Virus record (IMG/VR): IMGVR_UViG_3300050821_023961 | Coordinates: 1-36,213 of that record | Length of the DNA stretch: 36,213 bases | Direction: 5' to 3' (one strand) | Source: a virus | Shown here: piece after piece, positions 8,849 to 16,811 of the stretch | How positions within the stretch are numbered: the stretch's first letter is position 1 | Layout: each line of letters opens with the position of its first letter | The notes under the pieces: generated by a model | The model's input: only the letters and a program-made list of their open reading frames with translations | Databases searched by the model: none | Told to the model about the DNA's origin: nothing | Position numbers and translations under genes: made by a program

Positions 8849-9460
8849 TTAAAGGTTCGAGCCTGTAGGAAATTGACCCCAAAAGATTGTTTGTTGCTGA
8901 AGTCCATCAACGAATTGAAAACCGAGATCACCGGGCCAATTCATTTGTTGATCTTCGTTCGTCAACCGCCTGTCAACAGCGACGTTCATGTCGAGCAAAC
9001 GAGATTCACAATTGATACTAAGGCTCACTTCTTGTGGATCGACATCGAAGGTCGGTTGATCCAATCTTCCTGCCCAAGCGATAACAGGATCGGCAATCAG
9101 CGTGTGTGAGCCGTCATATAGCGCAAGGTAGATTGTCACGGGAGCCCCTAGGACAACTTTATTAAGGGCATCCGGCAGTACAGTCGGATCAATGCCGGAA
9201 AACGTTAGGGTGATGCCCTTTGCCTCAACAACGCTGGAATCTTCGGGTGTGGTCAATCCAAGAAATGCGCCGAGACCGATCCACGTTTGACTATTCCAAG
9301 AAACAGAACCAATACCAGTCCACACATAAACATTATCAAAAACGTCTAAGTGCGTGGTCCCGTCAACGTGATCCAAAAACTCGACTTGGACAAAGATAGC
9401 GGGATTCAGCACGGGAGCCGACAAAGCGGTTATCATTGCGCCAGAAAGAACACGTGGCAT
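8849..9460 (-). CDS. Minor tail protein, lambda L-like (tail-tip hub)
   Basis: A 203-residue protein. The first half is beta-rich with WTGIGSVSWNSQTWIGLG and the GITLTFSGID strand common in phage tail-hub proteins. The second half has the GRLDQPTFDV segment and ends with RRLTNEDQQMNWPGDLGFQFVDGL, a pattern frequent in tail proteins that sit between the distal ring and J. Its TAATG overlap partner upstream is the M-like protein and its downstream neighbour is J, matching the lambda M-L-J order. The usual cysteine-rich iron-sulfur end of lambda L is not evident. The assignment rests on motif memory and synteny. Confidence 0.65.
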   Translation of the reverse strand: MPRVLSGAMITALSAPVLNPAIFVQVEFLDHVDGTTHLDVFDNVYVWTGIGSVSWNSQTWIGLGAFLGLTTPEDSSVVEAKGITLTFSGIDPTVLPDALNKVVLGAPVTIYLALYDGSHTLIADPVIAWAGRLDQPTFDVDPQEVSLSINCESRLLDMNVAVDRRLTNEDQQMNWPGDLGFQFVDGLQQQTIFWGQFPTGSNL

Positions 9461-9873
9461 TAGACCACTTCCCGAAGCTCAAAGCTCACGCCATAAACAG
9501 AGCCTTCTTTGACACTCCATTTCACTTGATTGGTTTTCAACCGCCAGTATCTAGGTGTGCTGCCATCGGTCGTCAGTTCATTTACGTACACGGCAATCAG
9601 GGCATCCGAAAATCTAAAGACATCCAACTGACCATTTAAACTCTCCAGAAATACCGCCCATGTTTGACCTTGTGATATCGTCATCGAAGCATAGGAAACA
9701 GAACATTCTTTGTACGCTGCATTCCAGTTGAACATTTGTTGTTTTGCATTGAATGGATTGGTTGAACTCGCCACAATCGCATTATGTTGGAACTCAAAAG
9801 ACGCTGGTGCAATCGGGTCGGTGGGCATGGTCTGAGTCGTCCAGGTTTGCCCCGATATGGTGATTGTTGGCAT
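9460..9873 (-). CDS. Minor tail protein, lambda M / distal-tail-like
   Basis: A 137-residue beta-rich protein located between the tape measure and the L-like hub, with 1-nt TAATG-type overlaps at both ends. It begins MPTITISGQTW and later has FEFQHN, MTISQGQTW and a C-terminal RYWRLKTNQVKWSVKEG stretch. These are consistent with the two-sheet fold of distal tail or lambda M-type proteins that join tube and tip. No diagnostic motif is known to me, so synteny carries most of the weight. Confidence 0.55.
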   Translation of the reverse strand: MPTITISGQTWTTQTMPTDPIAPASFEFQHNAIVASSTNPFNAKQQMFNWNAAYKECSVSYASMTISQGQTWAVFLESLNGQLDVFRFSDALIAVYVNELTTDGSTPRYWRLKTNQVKWSVKEGSVYGVSFELREVV

Positions 9874-12734
9874 TATTTCGTCCTCTGAGGCGTTCTTGCA
9901 GTGTGCTCTTTACTAGCTCTAATAGAATTGGAAACAGCAGCATTGTGAGAAGCTTCAATTGACCGGGCGATTCTATTTTCCGTTCCGAGTTGTGCGCCCC
10001 TTGCGTCAATCTGATAGTAGTGATCTCCACCACCCATCTTGCTCATTGGTGTAATCGTGCCCGCTGTCTTCGGTGAAAACCATTCGGGTTCTCCACCGTC
10101 GCCGACCACATATCCCTTGCCCGGATCAACATCACCACCAGCCGCCATGAACGAGATTGAACTAGAGACAGCTTCGGTAAGACCCTCACCGCCAGCCGAC
10201 CCACCAGCGCCAAACACACCGCCTAGGCCAATCAATGCACTCAAACCAGCGAAACCAGATGCACCACCACCAGGAATTTGTTGACCGTTTTGTCCCTGAG
10301 TAGGACATGGATTATCCACAATAACGTGCGTTTGTCCGTCAAGGTGTGGATGTGCCGCCCAAACATCAATTGGTTTTTGTTTGCTACCAAGGCCCAATTT
10401 TCCTAAACCTAGTTCTATCGCTTTCTTTGTGGATTGTTTGACAAGCTCTTCGCCGAGGCCCTGAAACATCTTTTTGAAGTTGGTCTTTTGTCCCGTGGCA
10501 AACTTGGCGAATTCACCCGACACAGAATCAAGTGCGTGTGTCATTTCGTCACCAAGCACCTTTCCAATTTCCTTGGAATCCAATTTCATCTTGTCGAAGG
10601 TTGCGTCAATGCTACCCTTGATAGTTCCAGACGCTTCCTCTTGTTGGATCATGACTTCAAGTTGCTGTTTGTCCAATGACAAGCGTGCCGCTGCGTATTG
10701 CTCCTGTGTTATCTCGCCATTCGCCAGCTTGTCATTAAGGGCTACTTTCTCTCTAGCGATTTCAATACTCTTGTCTGAATACTGACTAGCCAATGTTCCT
10801 GCTTTGTTGCTTACGTCTGCTCGTATCCGTCTTTGCGCTGCGTCCACGGCTTCATCAGGATTCTTGTTTTGTGCTATAGCTTCTCTACGGACGTTCTCTA
10901 ATTCGGATTCTTCCTTCGCAAGTATGCCCACAGCTTTTGCAAGACGTTCCATCGCTTCTGTCTTCAACTTAAGCTGTGCCGTTTCCTTGGAAAGATCGGT
11001 CGCAAGCTTTGAATCAGACGCATCGGTCATTGCCTTTCTGATCGCTTCCCATTGCGACACATTGGCGTGTAACTGTGCTTCCTGGATAGCGTATTCAAGA
11101 GTCACCTTACGAACGGCACCGGCTCCTAATGCTTCGGCGTTTGCTAACTCTTTTTCAAATGCGGTTTGTCTTTCGAGTCCAGCAATAGTGGTTTTGATTT
11201 GTGCCGCATGTTCGGAGTCATACTTGGCTTCTTGAGCCGCACGATACCGTTCTGTTTCATCCTCATTTTCATTGATGCGAGAACCAAATTCCTTTATGGT
11301 CATCACTTCAATGGCAGCTTTCTTGACGGCTTCGTAGCCCTCGCCGATTGTGGCACTTAAAGTATTTTGTGCCGCTGTTTCTTCCTTCAGTTTTGCGATT
11401 GTTTCAGCGATCCTGTTTCCAAATTCAACTTGGTCTTTGCCTTGTGCGAGATCCTTTTCTGATTGCTGAAAGTCTGCTTTTTGCACGTCAGAAACAGGCT
11501 TTATTTGTTTCCCCTTCGGTAGTTTTTCATTCAGCTTGACGATTTGATTATTCAGTTCCTCTACCTTTTCACCGGCTGTAGCAAAAGCTTTGGCGATCAA
11601 CTGCGCTTCGTGTCCTTTACCGACTGACGCTAATTCTGTGTTGACAGCTTTTACCTGTGCGTGGAGCTTCTTGAGTGCATCGCCAGCCGGGTCGTCATCT
11701 GGCTTTGCATTCTCTTTGTCGGTCTTCTTATCCCTTACCGTTTCAGAAAGACCCATGTGTTTGTTGGTATCGGATATCTTTCTGTATAATCCATCAACCT
11801 GCATCAACTGTATTTTGAGATTTTCAACCTGCTTTACGGCATCTTCATCAACAGAGCCCGGAATACGGTATCCTACATCACCGAAATGTCCACCCAAGTC
11901 TGCTGCCGGTTTAGCAGCTAGTTCAGCATCGGACAAGTCTTTACGAAGTTGATCCGTGATCTTTTTGAATGCGTCATTGTAGTCAGACTGTGTATCCTCG
12001 ATAATTTGCTGTCTGTCTCGTTTGGCGTTCTTGTCTTTTGGATCAATACTAGAAAGACGTTCATCTTGCACTAAGTTGGCTTTTTGAACATCCCGTGCCG
12101 CCTGCTGTGAAACTTTTTGAAGAGCCGCAGTCGAAGCGCCGCCGAACATGCGACCGATCAAGCCAGCGTCTTCCTCTTTGAACAGCTTGTACATGCTCTG
12201 AATATCTTTCTCTAATGTTTCACCAAGTTGTTCGGCAGCAACCTTGGCCTCTAAAAGATTGATTGCCAGATTGTTCTGGTGTTTGCCTTCGAGCTTTGCA
12301 ATCTCTTGTTCTAACTGTGCGTTCGATAGTTCAAGTTGAGCGTTGGATAATTGAATTGATGATGTAAGTTCACTCCAAGCACTTTTGGTTTTAGCGGGAG
12401 CCTCACTCAGTTGCTTAAAGAAATCGTACACCTTCTTTCCGACTTCACCAATCACACCGGCAAACGCAATAGCGCCGATGACGGGGAAAGCTACTTGCAT
12501 GGCGGGACCAAGTTTCAGGATGTTTACAAGAAATGCTGTCGCTGCACGATTGTTGTTGGTCAAGCCGCCTTCGAGGGTCTTCATCGTGGCGGTTGTGGCC
12601 TTTAGTTCACCGACAGCACCAGCGCTAGACGTGCCAAGTTCACGAATTTTGGCATTCGCCTTCTCCATGTCAACGACAAACTTACTGGTCCCGGCTTGTA
12701 CGTCAATAATAATTTGGCCCGCTTTTGTTGGCAT
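9873..12734 (-). CDS. Tape measure protein
   Basis: A 953-residue protein and the main helical gene of the tail module. A short beta N-terminus is followed by a hydrophobic segment at about residues 65-105 (VAFPVIGAIAFAGVIGEVG), then several hundred residues of Ala/Glu/Lys/Gln-rich coiled coil. The Gly-rich C-terminus contains FMAAGGDVDPGKGYVVGDGG and EPEWFSP, very typical of siphovirus tape measure proteins. It sets tail length and is ejected with DNA. The start directly follows the stop of the gp10-like gene (TAAATG). At about 0.15 nm per residue the tail would be roughly 140 nm, an estimate from family behaviour. Confidence 0.92.
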   Translation of the reverse strand: MPTKAGQIIIDVQAGTSKFVVDMEKANAKIRELGTSSAGAVGELKATTATMKTLEGGLTNNNRAATAFLVNILKLGPAMQVAFPVIGAIAFAGVIGEVGKKVYDFFKQLSEAPAKTKSAWSELTSSIQLSNAQLELSNAQLEQEIAKLEGKHQNNLAINLLEAKVAAEQLGETLEKDIQSMYKLFKEEDAGLIGRMFGGASTAALQKVSQQAARDVQKANLVQDERLSSIDPKDKNAKRDRQQIIEDTQSDYNDAFKKITDQLRKDLSDAELAAKPAADLGGHFGDVGYRIPGSVDEDAVKQVENLKIQLMQVDGLYRKISDTNKHMGLSETVRDKKTDKENAKPDDDPAGDALKKLHAQVKAVNTELASVGKGHEAQLIAKAFATAGEKVEELNNQIVKLNEKLPKGKQIKPVSDVQKADFQQSEKDLAQGKDQVEFGNRIAETIAKLKEETAAQNTLSATIGEGYEAVKKAAIEVMTIKEFGSRINENEDETERYRAAQEAKYDSEHAAQIKTTIAGLERQTAFEKELANAEALGAGAVRKVTLEYAIQEAQLHANVSQWEAIRKAMTDASDSKLATDLSKETAQLKLKTEAMERLAKAVGILAKEESELENVRREAIAQNKNPDEAVDAAQRRIRADVSNKAGTLASQYSDKSIEIAREKVALNDKLANGEITQEQYAAARLSLDKQQLEVMIQQEEASGTIKGSIDATFDKMKLDSKEIGKVLGDEMTHALDSVSGEFAKFATGQKTNFKKMFQGLGEELVKQSTKKAIELGLGKLGLGSKQKPIDVWAAHPHLDGQTHVIVDNPCPTQGQNGQQIPGGGASGFAGLSALIGLGGVFGAGGSAGGEGLTEAVSSSISFMAAGGDVDPGKGYVVGDGGEPEWFSPKTAGTITPMSKMGGGDHYYQIDARGAQLGTENRIARSIEASHNAAVSNSIRASKEHTARTPQRTK

Positions 12735-13166
12735 TTAGATTCCACTCTCTACTGACGTTCTTATTGATTCTTCAAATGCGTCCACACTTGCATCTGCCGA
12801 TGTTGCCGCCGATCCACGCATGAATGGCTTACCGGCGACTACTTTTCCCGTGTCTTTCTTTTTTGGTTCGTGTCCTACGATTCGATGTCCGTACTCAATC
12901 ATTCGTGCAACGTAACCTTGTTTGCCGAAACCAACAGCCAACTCTCCACCCTTGCCAGTTGTGTCGATTTGAATGTCAGCCATAATGGACGACTGCAACA
13001 GACCAGTATCAACCGGCGTTCTAGGTTTCAGAGCTTCCACGATTGGTACAGCACTTGCCGCCAATGCTCTTGCAAATGCGTTCTTCACAAGTCGGTCTGG
13101 CATCTTGGTTAATGCCGCCGTGACTTCCTCGATACCTTTGATGTTGATTGAGAATTCTGTCGGCAT
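12735..13166 (-). CDS. HK97 gp10-like tail completion protein
   Basis: A 143-residue protein with the signature of the HK97-gp10 family: an N-terminal FSINIKGIEEVTAALTKMP, a long helix with Ala repeats, the central TPVDTGLLQSSI motif, and a C-terminal KPFMRGS segment before the last helix. These proteins complete the head-tail junction or tail neck. It is unusual that this gene lies after the tail chaperones and directly before the tape measure rather than beside the head-closure gene. TAAATAC lies 5 nt before the ATG and no Shine-Dalgarno is present. Confidence 0.82.
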   Translation of the reverse strand: MPTEFSINIKGIEEVTAALTKMPDRLVKNAFARALAASAVPIVEALKPRTPVDTGLLQSSIMADIQIDTTGKGGELAVGFGKQGYVARMIEYGHRIVGHEPKKKDTGKVVAGKPFMRGSAATSADASVDAFEESIRTSVESGI

Positions 13167-13171
13167 GAAAT

Positions 13172-13178
13172 GTATTTA
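13172..13178 (-). promoter_or_regulatory. TAAATAC start motif of the gp10-like gene
   Basis: TAAATAC sits 5 nt before the ATG at 13166. Its TAA is also the stop codon of the frameshifted chaperone T frame, so the motif joins the two genes. There is no Shine-Dalgarno between motif and start. Confidence 0.5.
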
Positions 13179-13888
13179 TGGTTTGGATACGGATACGAAC
13201 GGCGCTAGAGTCATCCGCAGATTATCCGCAATCTTCTGGCGATCCTTTTTGGTCAGTTTCTTTACGGGCGCTGGCTTGTCCTTTCCCCAAGAAGAAGGCA
13301 TGAACTCTTTAGCACTAACGGGCGCTTTTCCACGAACCATTGAGTAGTTCGCTACAGTCGAAGACACAATGCCAAACAACAATTCTTGGTGTTTAGTTTT
13401 TACTTCGTGTTGATCTAACAGTAGGTGGAATTGAAAAGGCGTGAGTGAATAGAACTCATCGTCCGTCAGCCCCAACACTACCCGACCGACAGACCAGCAT
13501 CTTTCCCACAGTTCAAGATTGGTTAGTGTGCTTCGCTTGCTACTTCCGACTCCACGCTTTTTTTTGGTAAAGACAGCGAATAGGCTTCAGCTAACGCCAT
13601 CGTCACCGGCCCAATAGTGTCGAGTCGGATCAGCTTTCCAGCGTCTTCAATCGTGGTATCTGGTTTTGCGACCGTCATAGCTGCATAAAGAAGGCCACGC
13701 AGTTCTAGCGCAGACATCCCAGATTGGAGATTCAGTAGACCGTTGAGAAGGTTACAACCGGCTGCGTGTTCGCCCAGAGCAATAGCATTAAAGCTAAAAC
13801 AGAGCGAGAACTTTTGGTCATCAATCGTGAGTGTTGAGAATTGAATCGTCGGGTCCGCATGGCTACCGGCGACAGACTTTTTGGGCAT
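13176..13888 (-). CDS. Tail assembly chaperone GT fusion, made by -1 frameshift
   Basis: The longer product of a lambda G/GT-type pair. Ribosomes starting at 13888 read the G frame to the slippery site A AAA AAA at 13565-13559, slip back one base, and continue in the T frame to the stop at 13176. This gives about 110 + 127 residues (237 total). The T frame has no stop from the slippery site onward and includes ELWERCWSVG and LTDDEFYSLTPFQFHLLL, a typical chaperone T pattern. The T part is basic (Lys-rich) near its end. In lambda the GT protein recruits the tail tube subunit to the tape measure. The T part alone has no convincing start, only a GTG at 13478. Confidence 0.8.
13523..13888 (-). 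CDS. Tail assembly chaperone G
   Basis: A 121-residue zero-frame product. It is alpha/beta with the central hydrophobic helices ALELRGLLYAAMTVA and TIGPVTMALAEAYSL, and it lies between the tail tube module and the tape measure, as expected for the gpG-type chaperone. It is made in excess over the frameshifted GT form. The last 11 residues (after PKK) are unique to the unshifted product. Upstream, TAAATC lies 5 nt before the ATG, a shortened form of the late-gene motif. Confidence 0.75.
   Translation of the reverse strand: MPKKSVAGSHADPTIQFSTLTIDDQKFSLCFSFNAIALGEHAAGCNLLNGLLNLQSGMSALELRGLLYAAMTVAKPDTTIEDAGKLIRLDTIGPVTMALAEAYSLSLPKKSVESEVASEAH
13559..13565 (-). promoter_or_regulatory. -1 ribosomal slippery heptamer A AAA AAA
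   Basis: On the minus strand the zero frame reads CCA AAA AAA AGC, so the heptamer A AAA AAA is in the exact register for tandem P/A-site slippage. It lies inside a run of eight A. The -1 frame beyond it is open to 13176. Confidence 0.8.
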
Positions 13889-13893
13889 ACGAT

Positions 13894-13899
13894 GATTTA
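13894..13899 (-). promoter_or_regulatory. Shortened start motif TAAATC before chaperone G
   Basis: TAAATC lies 5 nt before the ATG at 13888, matching the spacing of the full TAAATAC motif. No strong Shine-Dalgarno is present. Confidence 0.3.
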
Positions 13900-13910
13900 G
13901 CTTCGAGGAA

Positions 13911-14300
13911 TTAGCTAATTACCACGCCAGAGTTGGAAGGATTCGTGTACCAAACACCGCCATAGGCACGAAGCATTACGAGATCGCCGATGGAGCCCGC
14001 AAAAGTGATGATGTGCAAACTACCATTTATTTTGCTTGCCGCCGTGGTTACAGTGTGTGCGTTTCCGGTTGTGTCGATGATGACAAGCTCTTGACCATCA
14101 TTGCCGCCCGCTGAAGGTAAGCCAGCTACGGGAGTCGCAAGCGTCATTACTGCTATGCCTGCTTTTGTGAGAGCCACTAACCCTTGAGTCGGTGAAATGG
14201 CTCCGCTGACCAATGCCGCCTGTACCGAATAAACGGCATCAAATGCGGCTAGTGTGGCGTCGTTGCCTGATTCGGGAACTCCAGCTTTAACGATGTTCAT
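13911..14300 (-). CDS. Small beta-rich phage structural protein (unassigned)
   Basis: A 129-residue protein coupled to the tail tube gene by a TAATG overlap. The N-terminal half is helical and Ala-rich. The C-terminal half (about 60-129) has GGNDGQELVIIDTTGNAHTV and FAGSIGDLVMLRAYGGVWY. This Gly/Thr-rich beta module recurs in phage decoration and tail appendage proteins and resembles the C-terminal end of the J-like protein here. It could decorate the tail tube or head. No enzymatic motif is seen. Confidence 0.55.
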   Translation of the reverse strand: MNIVKAGVPESGNDATLAAFDAVYSVQAALVSGAISPTQGLVALTKAGIAVMTLATPVAGLPSAGGNDGQELVIIDTTGNAHTVTTAASKINGSLHIITFAGSIGDLVMLRAYGGVWYTNPSNSGVVIS

Positions 14301-14761
14301 TAGCTGCCTACCGTGAAAGTGATGTCGCCGGTTACTTTCAATTTGACCTTCGCCATGATCTGTTTCTCAGGAGACAAATCGGAAATGTCGTCTTGCTCTT
14401 CCACTAATGCCTGGAATCCGTAAGTATCGCCGACCACAGATTGTGATGGTGTCTTTGGAAGTGTAATCACATAGAGCAAACGTGTCTTCGCATTGAAGGA
14501 CGTTGTTAATGCCGCTTGGCCTGCATCGCCCGGTACTCTGTTCATAGAAAAATCGAATGATCCAGGGCTTTTGAGAACGGCTAGAAATTCTTCGGCCAAG
14601 CTCTCCAAGTTTGTTGTCGATACGGTCTTGTTGACCTTACCGGACTGTGTAAGATTTAGGATTTCTCCGACAATCGTATAAGCTGGTGTGGAGACCGAAC
14701 CTGTGTTGATTCCTAACGATGAAAGTGAACCCGACTGCGCTAATGAACCTGTGTAGGACAT
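14300..14761 (-). CDS. Major tail tube protein
   Basis: A 153-residue protein between the head-tail connectors and the tail chaperones. It has the size and order of siphovirus tube proteins: AYTIVGEILNLTQSGKVNKTVSTTNLES early, then GSFDFSMNRVPGD, and LLYVITLPKTPS followed by a final GDITFT strand. This is the lambda V / gp17.1-like pattern, in which subunits form hexameric rings around the tape measure. The start has a strong AGAGG ribosome site, but that site is inside a predicted hairpin (14769-14805) with the TAAATAC motif at its upstream edge. Confidence 0.85.
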   Translation of the reverse strand: MSYTGSLAQSGSLSSLGINTGSVSTPAYTIVGEILNLTQSGKVNKTVSTTNLESLAEEFLAVLKSPGSFDFSMNRVPGDAGQAALTTSFNAKTRLLYVITLPKTPSQSVVGDTYGFQALVEEQDDISDLSPEKQIMAKVKLKVTGDITFTVGS

Positions 14762-14768
14762 GTGTTTT

Positions 14769-14811
14769 CCTCTGCGTTGCTAAGTGAAGCGTGATAAAGC
14801 AGAGGTATTTA
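14769..14811 (-). promoter_or_regulatory. Ribosome-site hairpin and TAAATAC motif before the tail tube gene
   Basis: Arms CCTCTGC (14805-14799) and GCAGAGG (14775-14769) can pair over a 23-nt loop, hiding the AGAGG Shine-Dalgarno. TAAATAC (14811-14805) overlaps the outer base of the upstream arm. Transcription starting about 6 nt after the motif would remove most of that arm and free the ribosome site. The TAA of the motif is also the stop codon of the glycosyltransferase. Confidence 0.55.
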
Positions 14812-15474
14812 GCAGCGAGGATCACTAGGTAATGCGACCCAATCATCACCGGCGACAATTCGTTTTGAAGCATTCCCTGGATGATTGGTCGCACAAATCA
14901 TATTGCCGCCGTCCACTGTGATAGCTTCACCGAGTTCGACAGCTTCTCTCCAGAAAAGGAAATCTTCGCCTAAGTGTTCGTCAGCAAAATTGTGTTTAGA
15001 CCACCATTCTTTGCGGTAACAAAATGAAGTACCGCAGGCTTCGGCGGTTTGTGATGTCCAGCGCCAGTAACCGGATGTCGCTCGAAGCCCGTCAGATGTC
15101 ACAATACTTACAGAACGTAATTCATGAAAGAGAATCGAGTGGTAGCCGGTCACTTGCTTTTGTGAATCTTGGAGAGTGTGAATCTGATCGGCGATTCTTT
15201 CAGGACTGGAAATATCATCCGAGTCGAAATGAACAATGTAAGCGCCGGTTGCCAACCCACAGGCAATGTTTCGCTTTGCCCCGATGGACACGCCAGCGAT
15301 GGAATGGTAAACAACGCCTTCCGGTGAACTCGAAAAACTAGGGTCCTCGCTGTCGTCAACAATCACCAGTTCGGTGTTCGGCCAGCTTTGCGCCCGCCAT
15401 GATTCGAGAGCCGCCCTTGCCATTTCCGGGCGAGATTTGGTCGGCATGATTGCTGAAACTAAAGGAAGTTGCAT
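14809..15474 (-). CDS. Family 2 glycosyltransferase
   Basis: About 221 residues with a GT-A fold pattern. The N-terminal strand is SAIMPTKSRPEMA, followed by helix SWRAQSWPNTE and the nucleotide-binding VDDSED (about 39-44). GAKRNIACGLATGAYIVHFDSDD carries the DxD metal site at about 84-87, and a C-terminal GED (about 169-171) fits the catalytic base position. It would transfer a sugar from a nucleotide sugar to an unknown acceptor, possibly host surface glycan or a virion protein. It sits as cargo between the tail tube gene and a divergent secreted-protein gene. The ATG at 15474 is preferred over one at 15504, since family similarity begins there; neither has a good ribosome site. Confidence 0.85.
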   Translation of the reverse strand: MQLPLVSAIMPTKSRPEMARAALESWRAQSWPNTELVIVDDSEDPSFSSSPEGVVYHSIAGVSIGAKRNIACGLATGAYIVHFDSDDISSPERIADQIHTLQDSQKQVTGYHSILFHELRSVSIVTSDGLRATSGYWRWTSQTAEACGTSFCYRKEWWSKHNFADEHLGEDFLFWREAVELGEAITVDGGNMICATNHPGNASKRIVAGDDWVALPSDPRC

Positions 15475-15555
15475 GATTAGAAAACTAAGTGGAACTAGTA
15501 CCATTTACATTCGTGGCGTGGACGAGGTAGGATGATGACCTAGAGGGAATCAAAG

Positions 15556-16116
15556 ATGAAAACCGTTATAGCTGCCGTGCTGTTCTCAGTGAGCCTGTTT
15601 GGTCAAAATACAATTACCTGTAATTCTGGTAAGGAATCGCTGCAAGCTGCTAACAGCATTCCTAGTAATTGGCGATTTTCAATAAACCTTCAATTCTTGA
15701 ATCGCAATCTGGATGTGATCCTCACCGGATCGGGATTACAAGTCTCAGGTGCAATCTACCCTGGTTTGACGGAGCATGTATCAAGTGTTGGTTATTCGGG
15801 TGTTGGTGGTGGTTGTTCGGTACAAATACAGACATATTCTCTCCTTGAACAAAACGGGACGCCTTACGGAAATCGTGTCACTCAGTACAACGTGTTCGTC
15901 AGCGAAACATACACGCTCTGCTGTAATGGGCAAGGTATAGGTACAACGTCTTTCACGGCGAAGGGACTTGTCAAGTTTTGGGATTATGATCTAAACGGCA
16001 ATCTAATAACTGCGGTGATTGGTACTCTGGTGGGTGTGCCGTTACCTGTGAATACCAACGGACTCGACCAAACACAAATTGATTTTAGTGATTCTTTCTG
16101 GAGCCTAAGACCCTAA
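15556..16116 (+). CDS. Secreted protein on the opposite strand (moron-like)
   Basis: A 186-residue protein with a signal peptide (MKTVIAAVLFSVSLFG, mature chain beginning with Gln). The mature domain is beta-rich with five cysteines (CNS near the mature N-terminus, GGGCSV and LCCNG further on) and no known motif. It is on the plus strand inside the minus-strand structural block and has its own GAGGG ribosome site 9 nt before the ATG. It would therefore need its own promoter, which is the usual layout of a prophage-expressed accessory gene. It ends in a convergent stop overlap with the tail terminator gene. Signal-peptide style is Acidobacteriota-like (inference). Confidence 0.7.
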   Translation: MKTVIAAVLFSVSLFGQNTITCNSGKESLQAANSIPSNWRFSINLQFLNRNLDVILTGSGLQVSGAIYPGLTEHVSSVGYSGVGGGCSVQIQTYSLLEQNGTPYGNRVTQYNVFVSETYTLCCNGQGIGTTSFTAKGLVKFWDYDLNGNLITAVIGTLVGVPLPVNTNGLDQTQIDFSDSFWSLRP

Positions 16117-16811
16117 TAATTGGGACCGAATCCACTAATGTCTATGCCCACGCCAAAATGTCTTATGTTTGATGTTCCACCAGGAGCTATAACCGTCACT
16201 TCATAAATTCCGAACGGCACACTAGGCGATGTAAATTGAATGTGTGTGTCGGTACCGCCAGATAATATAGGCGGCACAAATGATCCAAAATGAATAGCAG
16301 TAGCGCCTGTAAATCCTGCCCCAGTTATTGTTATAAGATCCCCTCCATCAGAAGAACCTTCATTGGGAGAAATCAACGTAATCACCGGCTTGATCGGCCC
16401 ATCGTAATAGATAACCTTGTATTCCAGCGACCGAACATAAGAACGGTTAGCATCGCTGAATCCGTCCACAAACGAAGGCAACCGAAAGATGCCGGTTACC
16501 CTGGTCGAATCTGCATCAGTCAAAACGCCTGCCCACGAACCCCGTAAAACTCCATCTATGGCCCTTGCGAGCCCCTGTGCGTGGTTCATAGTGAAGCCGT
16601 GGCAGTCAAGCTGCACTTCCCATGACGTGAGAGAATCTTGCCCTGCTAACAGATAAAGCGGTTCACTGATGATTGACCGCCACGTCCACGACCACGGATT
16701 AGCGCTAGAAATGAAGTTCGGCGGCAACTGAGACGGAAAGCCACCCGTCAGACTTGGATAGGCGGAAGCGATGCCGGTCTTTATTAAGTTGCAAAGTCCT
16801 TCTTCGACCAT
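16113..16811 (-). CDS. Tail terminator-like protein fused to an IPT/TIG domain
   Basis: A 232-residue protein. Residues 1-137 fit a tail terminator / DUF3168-like protein: MVEEGLCNLI helix, YPSLTGGFPSQLPPN, a central WTWRSI and VQLDCHG segment, ending in LEYKVIYYDG. Residues 141-221 are an immunoglobulin-like IPT/TIG domain: KPVITLISPNEG, GGDLITITGAGFTGATAIHFG, then GIYEVTVIAPGG. The ATG at 16811 is chosen because it overlaps the head-closure stop as TAATG; the frame is open farther upstream but inside that gene. The terminator ring caps the tail tube at the head end. The TIG domain would project outward, as Ig-like domains do on many virions. Confidence 0.78.
   Translation of the reverse strand: MVEEGLCNLIKTGIASAYPSLTGGFPSQLPPNFISSANPWSWTWRSIISEPLYLLAGQDSLTSWEVQLDCHGFTMNHAQGLARAIDGVLRGSWAGVLTDADSTRVTGIFRLPSFVDGFSDANRSYVRSLEYKVIYYDGPIKPVITLISPNEGSSDGGDLITITGAGFTGATAIHFGSFVPPILSGGTDTHIQFTSPSVPFGIYEVTVIAPGGTSNIRHFGVGIDISGFGPNY

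Noticed and set aside
10313-10322. Perfect DnaA-box-like TTATCCACA
   Set aside because: It is a single copy inside the tape measure coding sequence with no cluster or AT-rich DNA around it.
10804-11235. 143-codon plus-strand ORF opposite the tape measure gene
   Set aside because: It is a shadow of the long coiled-coil gene; its Ser/Ala/Cys-rich product is what antisense of such codons gives. Several other long plus-strand frames opposite structural genes were left out for the same reason.
13176-13478. Chaperone T as an independent 100-residue gene
   Set aside because: Its GTG start has no ribosome site, while the -1 frame is open back to a perfect slippery site in G.
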